Shown here in pieces: positions 1-7,791 of a DNA stretch of 64,000 bases (position 1 is the first letter of the stretch; every line of letters starts with the position of its first letter). The position numbers and the translations under genes are program-made. Source of the DNA: Streptomyces sp. MMG1533 (GTDB lineage Bacteria; Actinomycetota; Actinomycetes; Streptomycetales; Streptomycetaceae); the NCBI RefSeq assembly GCF_001279775.1, contig NZ_LGDG01000248.1:103862-167861 (forward strand). Reading direction: 5' to 3'. The notes below the pieces were generated by a model. The model was not told the DNA's origin. It searched no databases and saw only the letters and a list, made by a program, of their open reading frames with translations.

Positions 1-1171
1 AGAGGAACCCGTCGTCGTCGAGGCTGGCGAGATCGGTCGTACGGACCCAGCCGTCACCGGGCAGTTGGGCGCCCTTCGCCTCCAGCACCCCCACGGCACC
101 GGCGGAGACCGGCTCGCCCGTCGTACGGTCGACGACGCGCAGGGCGATGCTCGGGAAGGCGCGCCCGACGCTGCCCCGCTTCGCCGTCCACCATTCCCGG
201 TGGAGCCCGAGGTCCCAGCCCGCGATCGCTCCGGCGAACTCCGTGGCGCCGTACACCGACAGCACCGGGACCCCGAACCGGTCGGTGAACCGTTCGGCGT
301 CCTCGGGGGGCAGCGGAGCGGTGCCGGACGACACCATTTCCACTCCCTCGAACACGTCGGCCGACAGATCCGACTGCAGCACCATCCGCAGCGGGGTGGG
401 TGCCAGCCGGACGCGCCGCGGCCGGGTCCGGCGGACGAGCGCGGCCCACTTCTCGACGTCGAACCGCTCCAGCAGCGCGGTCTGCAACCCGGCCGCCACA
501 TTGGCGATCGCGAAGTACAGACCGCCGATGTGGACCAGCGAGGTCCACAGGATGGACGGATGCGTGCGCAACCGCACCTCGTCCGAGGCGACCGGCGTAC
601 CCGACGCCTCGAACGCGGCGGTGAGCTTGCGGTAGGTGAGCTCGACGCGTTTGGGACGACCGGTGGTCCCGCTGGTCTGCATGAGGACGGCGACGTCGCC
701 GCGCTCCGCCGCACGCGGCGCGGGCGTCCAGTCGGCGGCGCGCGCCTCGAGCGGCCGGTCCTCCTCACCGGTCTGAAGGGGTACGGCCGCCACCTCGGCG
801 GCCGCGGAGAGCACCCCGGGACGGGCCCAGTCCTCGGCGCCGGCCACCACGACCTGGGGGGCGAGGGTCCTGATGTCCTCGCCCAGGGCCACCTCCCCGT
901 GGAACGGGCTCAGTGTCACGACCTGGCGGCCGGTGGCGAGGACCGCCACCAGCGCGGCCAGGTGTCCCGGCCGGTTCCGCAGGACGATGCCGATCCGGTG
1001 CGCGTCGGGTGCGCCGGCCTCGGCGAGCAGCCGGTCGAGGTCGTCGACCGCGCGCCGCAGGTACGCCCAGGGATAGTCGCGGTTCTCGAAGGTCAACGCG
1101 GTCGCTTCCGGCACCGCGGAGAGCACCCGGCGCAGCCGGACCGGAAGCGGTCGGTCATCAGGGATCGGCAC
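1..1171 (-). CDS. Class I acyl-CoA synthetase / AMP-dependent ligase (C-terminus beyond window)
   Basis: The frame stays open off the left edge, so only the N-terminal ~390 residues are seen. It activates a carboxylic acid as acyl-AMP and then acyl-CoA. The adenylate P-loop TSGTTGRPK lies near residue 167, the A5-like motif SVYGATEF near 290, and the A7-like segment WVRTTDL near the truncation. The start is taken as GTG at 1171; an ATG at 1158 is out of frame. It lies 103 bp behind a second synthetase on the same strand, probably in one transcript with it. The acyl substrate cannot be read from the sequence. The family call is firm. Confidence 0.85.
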   Translation of the reverse strand, partial: MPIPDDRPLPVRLRRVLSAVPEATALTFENRDYPWAYLRRAVDDLDRLLAEAGAPDAHRIGIVLRNRPGHLAALVAVLATGRQVVTLSPFHGEVALGEDIRTLAPQVVVAGAEDWARPGVLSAAAEVAAVPLQTGEEDRPLEARAADWTPAPRAAERGDVAVLMQTSGTTGRPKRVELTYRKLTAAFEASGTPVASDEVRLRTHPSILWTSLVHIGGLYFAIANVAAGLQTALLERFDVEKWAALVRRTRPRRVRLAPTPLRMVLQSDLSADVFEGVEMVSSGTAPLPPEDAERFTDRFGVPVLSVYGATEFAGAIAGWDLGLHREWWTAKRGSVGRAFPSIALRVVDRTTGEPVSAGAVGVLEAKGAQLPGDGWVRTTDLASLDDDGFL

Positions 1172-1274
1172 TGCCTTGTCCTTCGGTCGGGCCCATGGGC
1201 GGGGCGAGCTGTCTGCGGTGCCTCCGGACGACGGACGTCGCCTCCGGCTGACGGGCATGAAGGGCGGGCCGGGG

Positions 1275-2873
1275 TCAGGAGCCGCCGGTCGGCTGACGCT
1301 CCGCCGTCTCGTCGGCCGTCAGTCCCGCCACGATGTCGCGGCGCACCAACTTGCCGGTCGGGGTGCGGGGAAGCTCGGGCCAGCAGGCGATGCGGTCGGG
1401 GGTCCTGGACCCGCGCAGGGTGGCGCGGATCGACTCCCGCAACTCCTCGGTGTCGACGTTCGCGCCGCCGCGGGGCACGACCACGGCCTCGATCCGCTGG
1501 CCCCACTCCTCGTCCGGGACGCCCACGACGACGGCGTCGAGCACGTCCGGGTGCCGCAGCAGGACGTCCTCGATCTCCGCGGGGGCGATGTTCTCCGCGC
1601 CGCGGATGATGGTGTCGTCGACCCGGCCCTCGACGTGGAGGTAACCGTCGGCGTCGAGACGGCCCTGGTCACGGGTGTGGAAGAAGCCCCGCTCGTCGAC
1701 GCTCGGACCCTGGCCCGCGTATTCGCCCGAGACCTGCTCGCCCCGCACCCAGATCTGCCCGGGCTCCCCCGCCGCGGCGACCGCGCCGGTCTCGTCGCGG
1801 ACCTCCAGCTCGACCGACGGCACCGGCCTGCCGACCGACCCGAGGCGGGCCCGCACCGCCAGATCGTCGCTCGCGACGGCGGCCCGGTGTTCCTCCGGGC
1901 CGAGGACCGCGATCGTGGAGGAGGTCTCGGTCAGGCCGTAGGCGTTGACGAAGTCGACGCGCGGCCACGCGCGCAGCGCGGTCTCGATGACCCGCACCGG
2001 CATCTTGGCCCCGCCGTAGGCGAGTGCCCGAAGCGAGGGCACCGACCGGTCGAGTCCCTCGGTGTCCATGATCCTTGCGAGCATCGTCGGCACGACCATC
2101 GCGTTCGTGATGCGCTGTTGCCGTACGAGGTCGAGCCAGCCGTCCGGGGTGAACTGTTCGAGGGTGACGACACGACGGCCCGCGTACAGGTTCGTCAGCA
2201 CGTTCGACACGGCGGCGATGTGGTACGGCGGCACACTCATCAGTGCCGCCTCGTCGGCGCCCGCCCCTGCGAACTCCACCGTGCCGAGCACGTAGGAGAC
2301 CAGATGGTGGTGGCGCAGGACCACGCCCTTGGGCGCCGATGTCGTTCCGCTGGTGTAGATGAGCACCGCCGGGGAATCGGGGTCCGCGGGCTCGTCCTCG
2401 GTGTCCTCGGCGTGCTCGGCTTTCTCAGTGTTCTTGGTGTTCTCGGCCTTCTCAGTGCTCTTGATGGTCTCGGTGTTCTCGGTGTCGCTGCCGGCGGCGG
2501 CCGCCAGCCATTCCGCCGGGCTCACCGCCGGCACTCCGGCTCGGCGCAGGGCGTCGGCCTGCTCCGGCTCGGCGATGCCCAGCGCGCGGGGGTGGTTGGC
2601 CAGCAGGGCGTCGAGCTGCTCGCCGCCCAGCCGGTAGTTGACCGGGACCAGCGGCACCCCGGCCCGGGCCGCTGCGAACAGCGCGACCGGGAAGGCGGGG
2701 CCGTTGACCGCCAGATAGAGGATCGCGTCGGCGCCGGCCGCGCGCACCAACCGCGCTGCACCGGCGGACAGCGCACGCAGTCCCGAGGCGGTCAGCCCGT
2801 CCTCCGCGCGCCCGACCACGACCCGCTCGCCGAAGCCCTCGGCTGCCATGTCCAGCAGCATCGACACGTTCAT
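1275..2873 (-). CDS. Acyl-CoA synthetase (ANL superfamily) with an inserted E/N/T/K-rich linker
   Basis: A 532-residue ATP-dependent acyl-CoA ligase. The P-loop YTSGTTSAPKG is at about 173-183, AYGLTETSS is the A5-like motif, DQGRLDADGYLHVEGR is the hinge region, and PTGKL near the C-terminus holds the catalytic lysine. The ATG at 2873 follows the stop of the small gene at 2891-3202 by 17 bp and has a weak G-rich ribosome site, so the two are probably cotranscribed. Residues 130-161, just before the P-loop, are a low-complexity charged stretch of lower GC that the family normally lacks. It sits between core elements, so the enzyme may still fold. The substrate is unknown; the neighbours suggest beta-oxidation-type catabolism. 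Confidence 0.88.
   Translation of the reverse strand: MNVSMLLDMAAEGFGERVVVGRAEDGLTASGLRALSAGAARLVRAAGADAILYLAVNGPAFPVALFAAARAGVPLVPVNYRLGGEQLDALLANHPRALGIAEPEQADALRRAGVPAVSPAEWLAAAAGSDTENTETIKSTEKAENTKNTEKAEHAEDTEDEPADPDSPAVLIYTSGTTSAPKGVVLRHHHLVSYVLGTVEFAGAGADEAALMSVPPYHIAAVSNVLTNLYAGRRVVTLEQFTPDGWLDLVRQQRITNAMVVPTMLARIMDTEGLDRSVPSLRALAYGGAKMPVRVIETALRAWPRVDFVNAYGLTETSSTIAVLGPEEHRAAVASDDLAVRARLGSVGRPVPSVELEVRDETGAVAAAGEPGQIWVRGEQVSGEYAGQGPSVDERGFFHTRDQGRLDADGYLHVEGRVDDTIIRGAENIAPAEIEDVLLRHPDVLDAVVVGVPDEEWGQRIEAVVVPRGGANVDTEELRESIRATLRGSRTPDRIACWPELPRTPTGKLVRRDIVAGLTADETAERQPTGGS
2391..2486 (-). repeat. Imperfect 9-bp tandem repeat coding a charged linker
   Basis: On the coding (minus) strand, units resembling GAGAACACC and GAGAAGGCC recur about ten times and encode Glu-Asn-Thr and Glu-Lys-Ala triplets. 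The tract is markedly less GC-rich than its surroundings and is confined to the linker upstream of the P-loop of the acyl-CoA synthetase. This is typical of replication-slippage expansion. It keeps frame. Confidence 0.7.
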
Positions 2874-2890
2874 CGCCGGATCGCCCCCGC

Positions 2891-3202
2891 TCAGTCCGAG
2901 GCCGGCAGCGGCTTGGCGGCCTTCAGCGGCAGCGGTACGCCGTTCAGCGCCAGCGTGCCCTGCCCGGACTTCGTGCAGAGCACTTCCACGCCGAGTTCCT
3001 CGTCCGCGTAGCGCTTGCCGAGCTGCGAACCGCCCATCTGCGAGGGGTCGGGGGTGCCGATCGCTCCGGCCTCCGGCCCACGTGGATCGACCATGGCCGC
3101 CCCGCCACAGGTGACCTCCAGGTCCTTCTCCGGCCAACGGACGACGACCACCGTCGTCGCGTCGACCGTGCTGACGAGCGTCTGCCCCACGCGCGGCTTC
3201 AT
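2891..3202 (-). CDS. Small conserved-looking protein with two cysteines, unknown function
   Basis: A 103-residue soluble protein with no signal peptide or membrane segment. It has two cysteines (Cys32 in EVTCGG and Cys76 in EVLCTKSG) and a run of beta-type residues in the first 35 positions, suggesting a small beta-barrel or metal/iron-sulfur-like fold, but no family is recognised. It is the first gene of a minus-strand transcript leading into two acyl-CoA synthetases, and a palindromic operator lies 50-65 bp upstream of its start. That placement suggests an accessory role in the same acyl-CoA pathway. The start ATG at 3202 is preceded by a purine-rich GCGGAGGAAC, a good ribosome site. Confidence 0.7.
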   Translation of the reverse strand: MKPRVGQTLVSTVDATTVVVVRWPEKDLEVTCGGAAMVDPRGPEAGAIGTPDPSQMGGSQLGKRYADEELGVEVLCTKSGQGTLALNGVPLPLKAAKPLPASD

Positions 3203-3251
3203 CGCAGTTCCTCCGCGGATCTCGTCGTGACTGTCCCAACCCGAGACGGGA

Positions 3252-3267
3252 AAAGAGTATACGGTTT
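3252..3267. promoter_or_regulatory. Island operator, site 1 (AAAGAGTATACGGTTT)
   Basis: A 16-bp imperfect palindrome upstream of the small protein and synthetase transcript. It matches the best site (10566-10581) at 12 of 16 positions. On the minus strand it contains TATACT, a good -10 hexamer, so a bound repressor would cover the promoter. It is one of four related sites, all in intergenic control regions of the catabolic island. Confidence 0.6.
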
Positions 3268-3315
3268 ATCGCGATCGAGCAGCACTGTCACGGATTCCTT
3301 CGCTCACATCGGAAA

Positions 3316-3328
3316 TAGAGGCGCTCTA
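3316..3328. promoter_or_regulatory. Possible degenerate second operator TAGAGGCGCTCTA
   Basis: Five-base arms TAGAG/CTCTA with a GCG centre, preceded by AAA as in the other sites. It overlaps the stop codon of the DoxX-like gene and lies about 50 bp upstream of site 1. Its odd-length centre differs from the four main sites, so it could be chance or a weak auxiliary site. Confidence 0.3.
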
Positions 3329-3832
3329 ATTCTCTTCGGGCTCGGGTTCCGGGCGACGCCAGTAGACCGCCAGCTGGGTGGCGGCCGCGGCGAGTCCCAA
3401 CCCTGCGGCCAGCGCCGCGCGTTGCGGGCCGCCGAGCCGTTCGTCCAGCCCGAGCGCCCGGTCGACGCTGAACCGTCCCGGCCCGAGCGCGGCCAGCGCG
3501 ACGGACGCCGTGCTCAGGTTGAGGACGAACTCGCAGCCCTCGTTCACCACGAAGAACCCGTGCGGCAGGTGCACCGAGCGCGCGGCCACCCCCATCGTGC
3601 CGACGACCGCCGACGCCGCCAGCGGGGTCGCCGCTCCGGCCACCAGAGCGGCGCCCGCCCCGATCTCGACGACGGCACTGGCCGCCGCCTGCAGCCGCGG
3701 TCTGCGGAACCCGACGGACCCGAACCAGCCCGCCGTACCCTCGAGTGTGCGGCCGTGCCGCACCCCGTGCGCGATCATCGTGCCGCCGATCACCGCACGC
3801 AGCGCGTATCGCGCCACATCAACGCCGTTCAT
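3326..3832 (-). CDS. DoxX-like integral membrane protein
   Basis: A 168-residue protein with about four hydrophobic segments (roughly residues 7-25, 48-75, 98-118 and 135-155) and the small-residue-rich helices typical of DoxX/SURF4-like proteins. The N-terminal part carries the GxxMIAHGVRHG-type helix seen in this group. It is third in the operon after the thiolase and the enoyl-CoA hydratase-like gene. DoxX proteins have been linked to membrane oxidoreductase complexes and quinone or thiol homeostasis, but the role here is inferred only from position. The ATG at 3832 has a GGAAGGAGA ribosome site. It ends in a Glu/Pro-rich tail. Confidence 0.72.
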   Translation of the reverse strand: MNGVDVARYALRAVIGGTMIAHGVRHGRTLEGTAGWFGSVGFRRPRLQAAASAVVEIGAGAALVAGAATPLAASAVVGTMGVAARSVHLPHGFFVVNEGCEFVLNLSTASVALAALGPGRFSVDRALGLDERLGGPQRAALAAGLGLAAAATQLAVYWRRPEPEPEEN

Positions 3833-3867
3833 CGGTCTCCTTCCCTGGCCGGACCCACGCCGGCCGA

Positions 3868-4641
3868 TCAGATTGCGTCTCGCCGGCCGGTCCGGGCCGC
3901 GAACCGGCGGGCCACCTGCGCCACATCGGTCCGTCGGCGCAGCTTCGCCTCGGCCTCCAGGGCGAGGGCGTGCGCCAAGGTCGCGCCCTCGCCGGCGGCG
4001 AGCAGTTCGAGGGTGGTGCCGGCGGCGGTCGGCTCGGCGGCGAGGATCCCGTCCACGATCTGCCCTGCGCGCACCGCCAACCGGTCGTGCGGCACGACCT
4101 CGTTGACCAGCCCGGCCCGCAACGCCTGTTCTGCGTCGACGGGTTCGCCGGTCAGCATCATCTGCCGTGCCAGCCGTGCCCCCACGGCCCGCGGCAGGAG
4201 GGCACTCATTCCCCAGCCCGCCAGCAGGCCGACCGCTGCGTGCGTGTCGGCGAACCGCGCCCGTTCCGAGGCGACGAGGAAGGCGCAGGACAGCGCCAGC
4301 TCCAACGCCCCGGTGTAGCAGGGCCCGTTGATCACACCGAGCACCGGTGTGCGGGCGGCCCGCAGCGCGGCCGCCGGGTCCGTACGGGCGCCGGGCGGCG
4401 AACCGTGGCCGCCGCCGAGGGACTCCTTGAGGTCGACGCCCGCGGAGAAGGCCGGGTCCGTGCCGGTGAGGACGACCAGCCGGGTTGCGGGGTCCGCGTC
4501 CGCCGCCCGGATCGCGGTGATCAGGCCGCGCCGCATCGCGATCGTGAGGGCGTTGCGGGCCTTTGGACGGTCCAGGGTCAGCCGGAGCACGCCGTCCGCC
4601 CATCGGCACCGGAGTCCGTCGACGCCGAGGTCTTCGATCAC
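3868..4641 (-). CDS. Enoyl-CoA hydratase/isomerase family protein
   Basis: A 257-residue crotonase-fold protein, full length for the family. The CoA-binding/oxyanion region reads TGTDPAFSAGVDLKE, and the second oxyanion helix contains GALELAL with the first catalytic glutamate kept. At the position of the second glutamate the sequence is ADTHAAVGL, with no Glu. One conserved acid is more typical of isomerases or other crotonase activities than of a classical hydratase. It starts at ATG 4641, six bases after the thiolase stop, so it is cotranscribed with it. It probably acts on an unsaturated acyl-CoA feeding the thiolase. Confidence 0.85.
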   Translation of the reverse strand: MIEDLGVDGLRCRWADGVLRLTLDRPKARNALTIAMRRGLITAIRAADADPATRLVVLTGTDPAFSAGVDLKESLGGGHGSPPGARTDPAAALRAARTPVLGVINGPCYTGALELALSCAFLVASERARFADTHAAVGLLAGWGMSALLPRAVGARLARQMMLTGEPVDAEQALRAGLVNEVVPHDRLAVRAGQIVDGILAAEPTAAGTTLELLAAGEGATLAHALALEAEAKLRRRTDVAQVARRFAARTGRRDAI

Positions 4642-4647
4642 GGCCGC

Positions 4648-5820
4648 TCAGGCCGTCAGGACCAGAGCCGAGCCCATGCCACCGCCGGCACACATCGCCG
4701 CGACCGCCGTACCGCCGCCGCGGCGGCGCAGTTCGTGGGCGAGGGTGGTGACCATCCGCGCCCCGGTCGTCGCGATCGGGTGCCCGAGGCTGCAACCGCT
4801 GCCGAACGGATTGACCCGCTCCGGGTCCAGTCCCAGCTCACGGGTGGTGGCCACGGCGACCGCCGCGAAGGCCTCGTTGACCTCGAACAGGTCGACGTCG
4901 TCGACGCCGATCCCGGCGCGGTCGAGGGCCTTGCGGATCGCCCGGATCGGGGCGAGACCGGTCTCCACCGGGTCGACGCCGACGCTGGCCCAGGCGCGGA
5001 CCGTCGCGAGCGGGGTGAGGCCGTGTTCGGCCGCGAGTCCGGCGTCGGCGACGACCACCGCGGCCGCGCCGTCGTTCACGCCGCTGGAGTTGCCCGCGGT
5101 GATGGAGAAGCCCTCGATCTCGGGGTGCAGCGCCTTCAGCGCCGCCAGCTTCGCCATGCTGGTGTCGCGCCGCGGGTGCTCGTCGACGTCGAACACCGAC
5201 GCGGCCCCGTCCCGGTCCGTGACCTTGACCGGGACGATCTCGTCCACGAAGCGGCCCTCGTCGATGGCCCGGATCGCGCGCTCGTGCGAGCGAAGCGCCC
5301 ACGCGTCCATCTCCTGGCGGGAGATGCCGAGCAGCCGGGCGGTGTTCCAGCCGACGAGGACCGACATGTCGTTGTGGGGCGCGTCCGGCGTCGACACGTG
5401 CGACGGCGAGCTCCAGGGGTCCTGCCAGTCCTCGGTACCGGGGATCCGCCGCCGTGCGACCGGCGCCGTCGAGGTCGACTGGGTTCCGCCGGCGATCACC
5501 GCGCGGTCCATCCCGGCCCGCACGCTCGCCGCGGCGGTCGCCACGCTCGCCAGCCCGGACGCGCAGTGCCGGTTCTGCGCCAGGCCGGGTACGTGCGTCA
5601 GCCCGGCTTCCAGCGCGGCGTAGCGGGCGATGTCCCCGCCGCCGGCCAGCGACTCGCCGAGCACGACGTCGTCGATGCTCTCCGGTGGCAGGCCCGCCCG
5701 CTGTGCGGCCTCGCGGACGACGGCGGTGGCGAGGTCGAACGCACTCACCTCGCGCAACGCGCCCTTGCGAGCGGTGCCGATGGCGGTGCGGCAGGCTGAC
5801 AACAGAACGGCTTCGGTCAT
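4648..5820 (-). CDS. Acetyl-CoA C-acyltransferase (thiolase)
   Basis: A 390-residue thiolase of normal length. The acylated cysteine is Cys86 in NRHCASGL, the NEAFA motif is present, the catalytic His is in GHPIATTGARM, and the second cysteine is in CAGGGMGSA. It cleaves 3-ketoacyl-CoA with CoA to release acetyl-CoA or propionyl-CoA, or runs in reverse. It is the first gene of the minus-strand thiolase, hydratase and DoxX transcript. The ATG at 5820 has no clear Shine-Dalgarno sequence. Operator site 2 lies only four bases upstream and holds a TAGAGT that could serve as the -10. A divergent crotonase gene starts at 5896, so the 75-bp gap is a shared control region. Confidence 0.92.
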   Translation of the reverse strand: MTEAVLLSACRTAIGTARKGALREVSAFDLATAVVREAAQRAGLPPESIDDVVLGESLAGGGDIARYAALEAGLTHVPGLAQNRHCASGLASVATAAASVRAGMDRAVIAGGTQSTSTAPVARRRIPGTEDWQDPWSSPSHVSTPDAPHNDMSVLVGWNTARLLGISRQEMDAWALRSHERAIRAIDEGRFVDEIVPVKVTDRDGAASVFDVDEHPRRDTSMAKLAALKALHPEIEGFSITAGNSSGVNDGAAAVVVADAGLAAEHGLTPLATVRAWASVGVDPVETGLAPIRAIRKALDRAGIGVDDVDLFEVNEAFAAVAVATTRELGLDPERVNPFGSGCSLGHPIATTGARMVTTLAHELRRRGGGTAVAAMCAGGGMGSALVLTA

Positions 5821-5823
5821 GCA

Positions 5824-5839
5824 ATTGGTTGTACTCTAT
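5824..5839. promoter_or_regulatory. Island operator, site 2 (ATTGGTTGTACTCTAT)
   Basis: It lies in the 75-bp divergent gap between the thiolase and the crotonase at 5896, and matches site 4 at 12 of 16 positions, with the right half GTACTCTATTTCG nearly identical to GTACTGTATTCG. Its location would let one regulator control both divergent transcripts. Confidence 0.6.
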
Positions 5840-5895
5840 TTCGACACCCACGGGAAGTGCGTGCGGATCGGCCGACCCACAAGAGGAGTTGCCGG

Positions 5896-6669
5896 ATGGA
5901 GCCCAAGACCGTCCTGTACGAGGTGACCGACCACGTCGCGACGATCACCCTGAACCGACCGGAGGTCATGAACGGCTTCAACCAGGAGATGCTCGACGAC
6001 TTCGAGCTCATCTGGCGGACGGTCAAGACCGACGACGACGTGCACGTGGTGGTGCTGCGCGGCGCGGGCGAGCGCGCCTTCTGCACCGGCATGGACGTCA
6101 AGGAGGGCATCGACCGCCACCCCAACGTCTGGAGCCGGACCGACCCCGGCGAGTACCTGTCGCCCAAGCTCAACCAGGTGTGGAAACCGCTGGTCTGCGC
6201 GGTGCACGGCATGGCCGCCGGCGGTGCGTTCTACTGGCTCAACGAGGCCGACATCCTCATCTGCTCCGACGACGCCACCTTCTTCGACCCGCACGTCAGC
6301 TACGGACTCACGGCGGCACTCGAGCCGATCGGCCTCGCCCGGCGCATCCCGCTCGGCGAGACCCTGCGCATCGCGCTGCTCGGTCTCGACGAACGCCTGT
6401 CGGCCGCCCGCGCCCTGCAGATCGGCCTGGTCAGCGAGGTGCTCCCGCGCGAGCAACTGTGGGAGCGGGCCGACGAGCTCGCCCGCATCATCGCCGCCAA
6501 ACCGCCCGCCGCGATCCAGGGCACCGTCCGGGCCGTCTGGGAGTCGCTCGACGCCACTCGCACCCAGGCGCTGCGCACCGGGCTGTCGTACACCCAGATC
6601 GGCAACCCGGCCGGAAAGGCCGCGGTCGACCGCTCCGCGGTGCCGCGCAGACAGTGGACGCTGCGCTGA
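5896..6669 (+). CDS. Crotonase-fold protein lacking both hydratase glutamates
   Basis: A 257-residue enoyl-CoA hydratase/isomerase-family protein. The oxyanion-forming segment RAFCTGMDVKEG is intact. The active-site helix reads GMAAGGAFYWLNEADI and the following loop TFFDPHVSYGL, so neither position that holds a catalytic Glu in classical hydratases is acidic. It is therefore unlikely to be a standard hydratase and may be an isomerase, hydrolase or other crotonase. The ATG at 5896 was chosen because AAGAGGAG sits eight bases upstream; an upstream in-frame start at 5857 has no ribosome site. It is the first gene of a plus-strand set leading to the LLM oxidoreductase and the aldehyde dehydrogenase. 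Confidence 0.82.
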   Translation: MEPKTVLYEVTDHVATITLNRPEVMNGFNQEMLDDFELIWRTVKTDDDVHVVVLRGAGERAFCTGMDVKEGIDRHPNVWSRTDPGEYLSPKLNQVWKPLVCAVHGMAAGGAFYWLNEADILICSDDATFFDPHVSYGLTAALEPIGLARRIPLGETLRIALLGLDERLSAARALQIGLVSEVLPREQLWERADELARIIAAKPPAAIQGTVRAVWESLDATRTQALRTGLSYTQIGNPAGKAAVDRSAVPRRQWTLR

Positions 6670-6688
6670 CACTCCCGTACGCTCCGAA

Positions 6689-6704
6689 AAAGAGTGCACT
6701 TTTA
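6689..6704. promoter_or_regulatory. Island operator, site 3 (AAAGAGTGCACTTTTA)
   Basis: The core AGTGCACT is a perfect 8-bp palindrome. The site runs up to the AAGGAGG ribosome site of the LLM gene at 6716, so binding could block transcription or translation initiation. It matches site 4 at 11 of 16 positions. Its presence suggests the LLM gene has its own promoter rather than relying only on read-through from the crotonase. Confidence 0.6.
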
Positions 6705-6715
6705 AGGAGGCACTG

Positions 6716-7723
6716 ATGCGCTTCGGAATGCCGTGGCCCGGCGCCGACATCGCCCGCGAGGCCGAGCAGGCCGGCGTCGGCGCGTTCTGCACCGGGGACT
6801 TCGTCGACCACGACGCGTACACGACGCTCGCCGAGATGGTCGCGAGCACCGAGCGGGCACTGGTCGGCCCCGCCATCGCCTACGCGTTCGCCCGCACCCC
6901 CTACGCCCACGCCACCGCGCTGCGGCAGTTGCACGCCCGGGCGCCGGGCCGGCTGTTCCTGGGGCTGGGCACCGCGGCGTTCCGGATCAACCGCGACTGG
7001 TTCGGCGTTCCCGCCGACCGTCCGGTGGAGCGGGTGGCCGAGACCGTCGGCGCCGTCCGCGCCTGGCTGCACGCGGAGAACGGCGAAAGGGTCCGTTACT
7101 CGGGCGAGTTCTACTCGACCGACGCCGACGTCCGCGCCCCGGTGCTCGGCCGTCTCGACATCCCGATCCTGCTCGCCGCCTTCAACAAGCGCATGGCGCG
7201 GACCGCGGGCCGGGTCGCCGACGGCGTGATCGGGCACGGCCTGTTCACCCGCTCCTGGTGGAACGACGTCGTGCGTCCGGCGGTGGAGAAGGGCACGGCC
7301 GACAGCCCGCGCACCGTACCTCCCGTCGAGCACGGCTGGATCATCACCGCCGTCGACGACGCCGCTCCCGAGCGGGCGATCGCCGACGCCCGCCGGATGA
7401 TCGCCTTCTATCTCACGGTGAAGACGTACGACCCGTTCGTCGCCCACCACGGCTGGGAGGAACCGGTGGCGCGCCTGCGCGAGGCGTTCGGGGCCGGCGA
7501 CACCGACGCCATGGCCACCGCCGTCACCGACGAGATGCTCGCCGAGATCGCGCTCTGCGGCACCACCGCCGACGCGAAGGCGATGCTCGCCGACCGCGCC
7601 GGCTCACTCCCCCGCGACGTCGGCCACTTCGCTCCCCCGAGCTTCCTGGTGAGCCCCAAACGCCGCGCCGCGTACGCCCGTTCGAGCCTCGCCCTGATCG
7701 ACGCCGTACCGGCACAGGCCTGA
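6716..7723 (+). CDS. LLM-class flavin/F420-dependent oxidoreductase
   Basis: A 335-residue (beta/alpha)8 luciferase-like monooxygenase family protein. N-terminal strand MRFGMPWPG, the helix with REAEQAGVGAFCTGD, and LFLGLGTAAFRINRDWFG are typical of F420-type members in actinobacteria. Such enzymes use F420H2 or reduced flavin to reduce or oxygenate small substrates. The ATG at 6716 is set by a strong AAGGAGG six bases upstream. It is followed 68 bp downstream by an aldehyde dehydrogenase, suggesting an oxygenation or alcohol-to-aldehyde step before acid activation. Cofactor choice cannot be decided from sequence alone. Confidence 0.8.
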   Translation: MRFGMPWPGADIAREAEQAGVGAFCTGDFVDHDAYTTLAEMVASTERALVGPAIAYAFARTPYAHATALRQLHARAPGRLFLGLGTAAFRINRDWFGVPADRPVERVAETVGAVRAWLHAENGERVRYSGEFYSTDADVRAPVLGRLDIPILLAAFNKRMARTAGRVADGVIGHGLFTRSWWNDVVRPAVEKGTADSPRTVPPVEHGWIITAVDDAAPERAIADARRMIAFYLTVKTYDPFVAHHGWEEPVARLREAFGAGDTDAMATAVTDEMLAEIALCGTTADAKAMLADRAGSLPRDVGHFAPPSFLVSPKRRAAYARSSLALIDAVPAQA

Positions 7724-7791
7724 CCCGGCCCGCGATTGCCCACCGCTCGACATCACGGACTCCGGAACAAGACAACCGCAGGAGACGGCTC

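Noticed and set aside
65..1609. Long plus-strand frame opposite the first synthetase
   Set aside because: Arg/Pro/Gly-rich shadow of the minus-strand ligase; no family motif or ribosome site.
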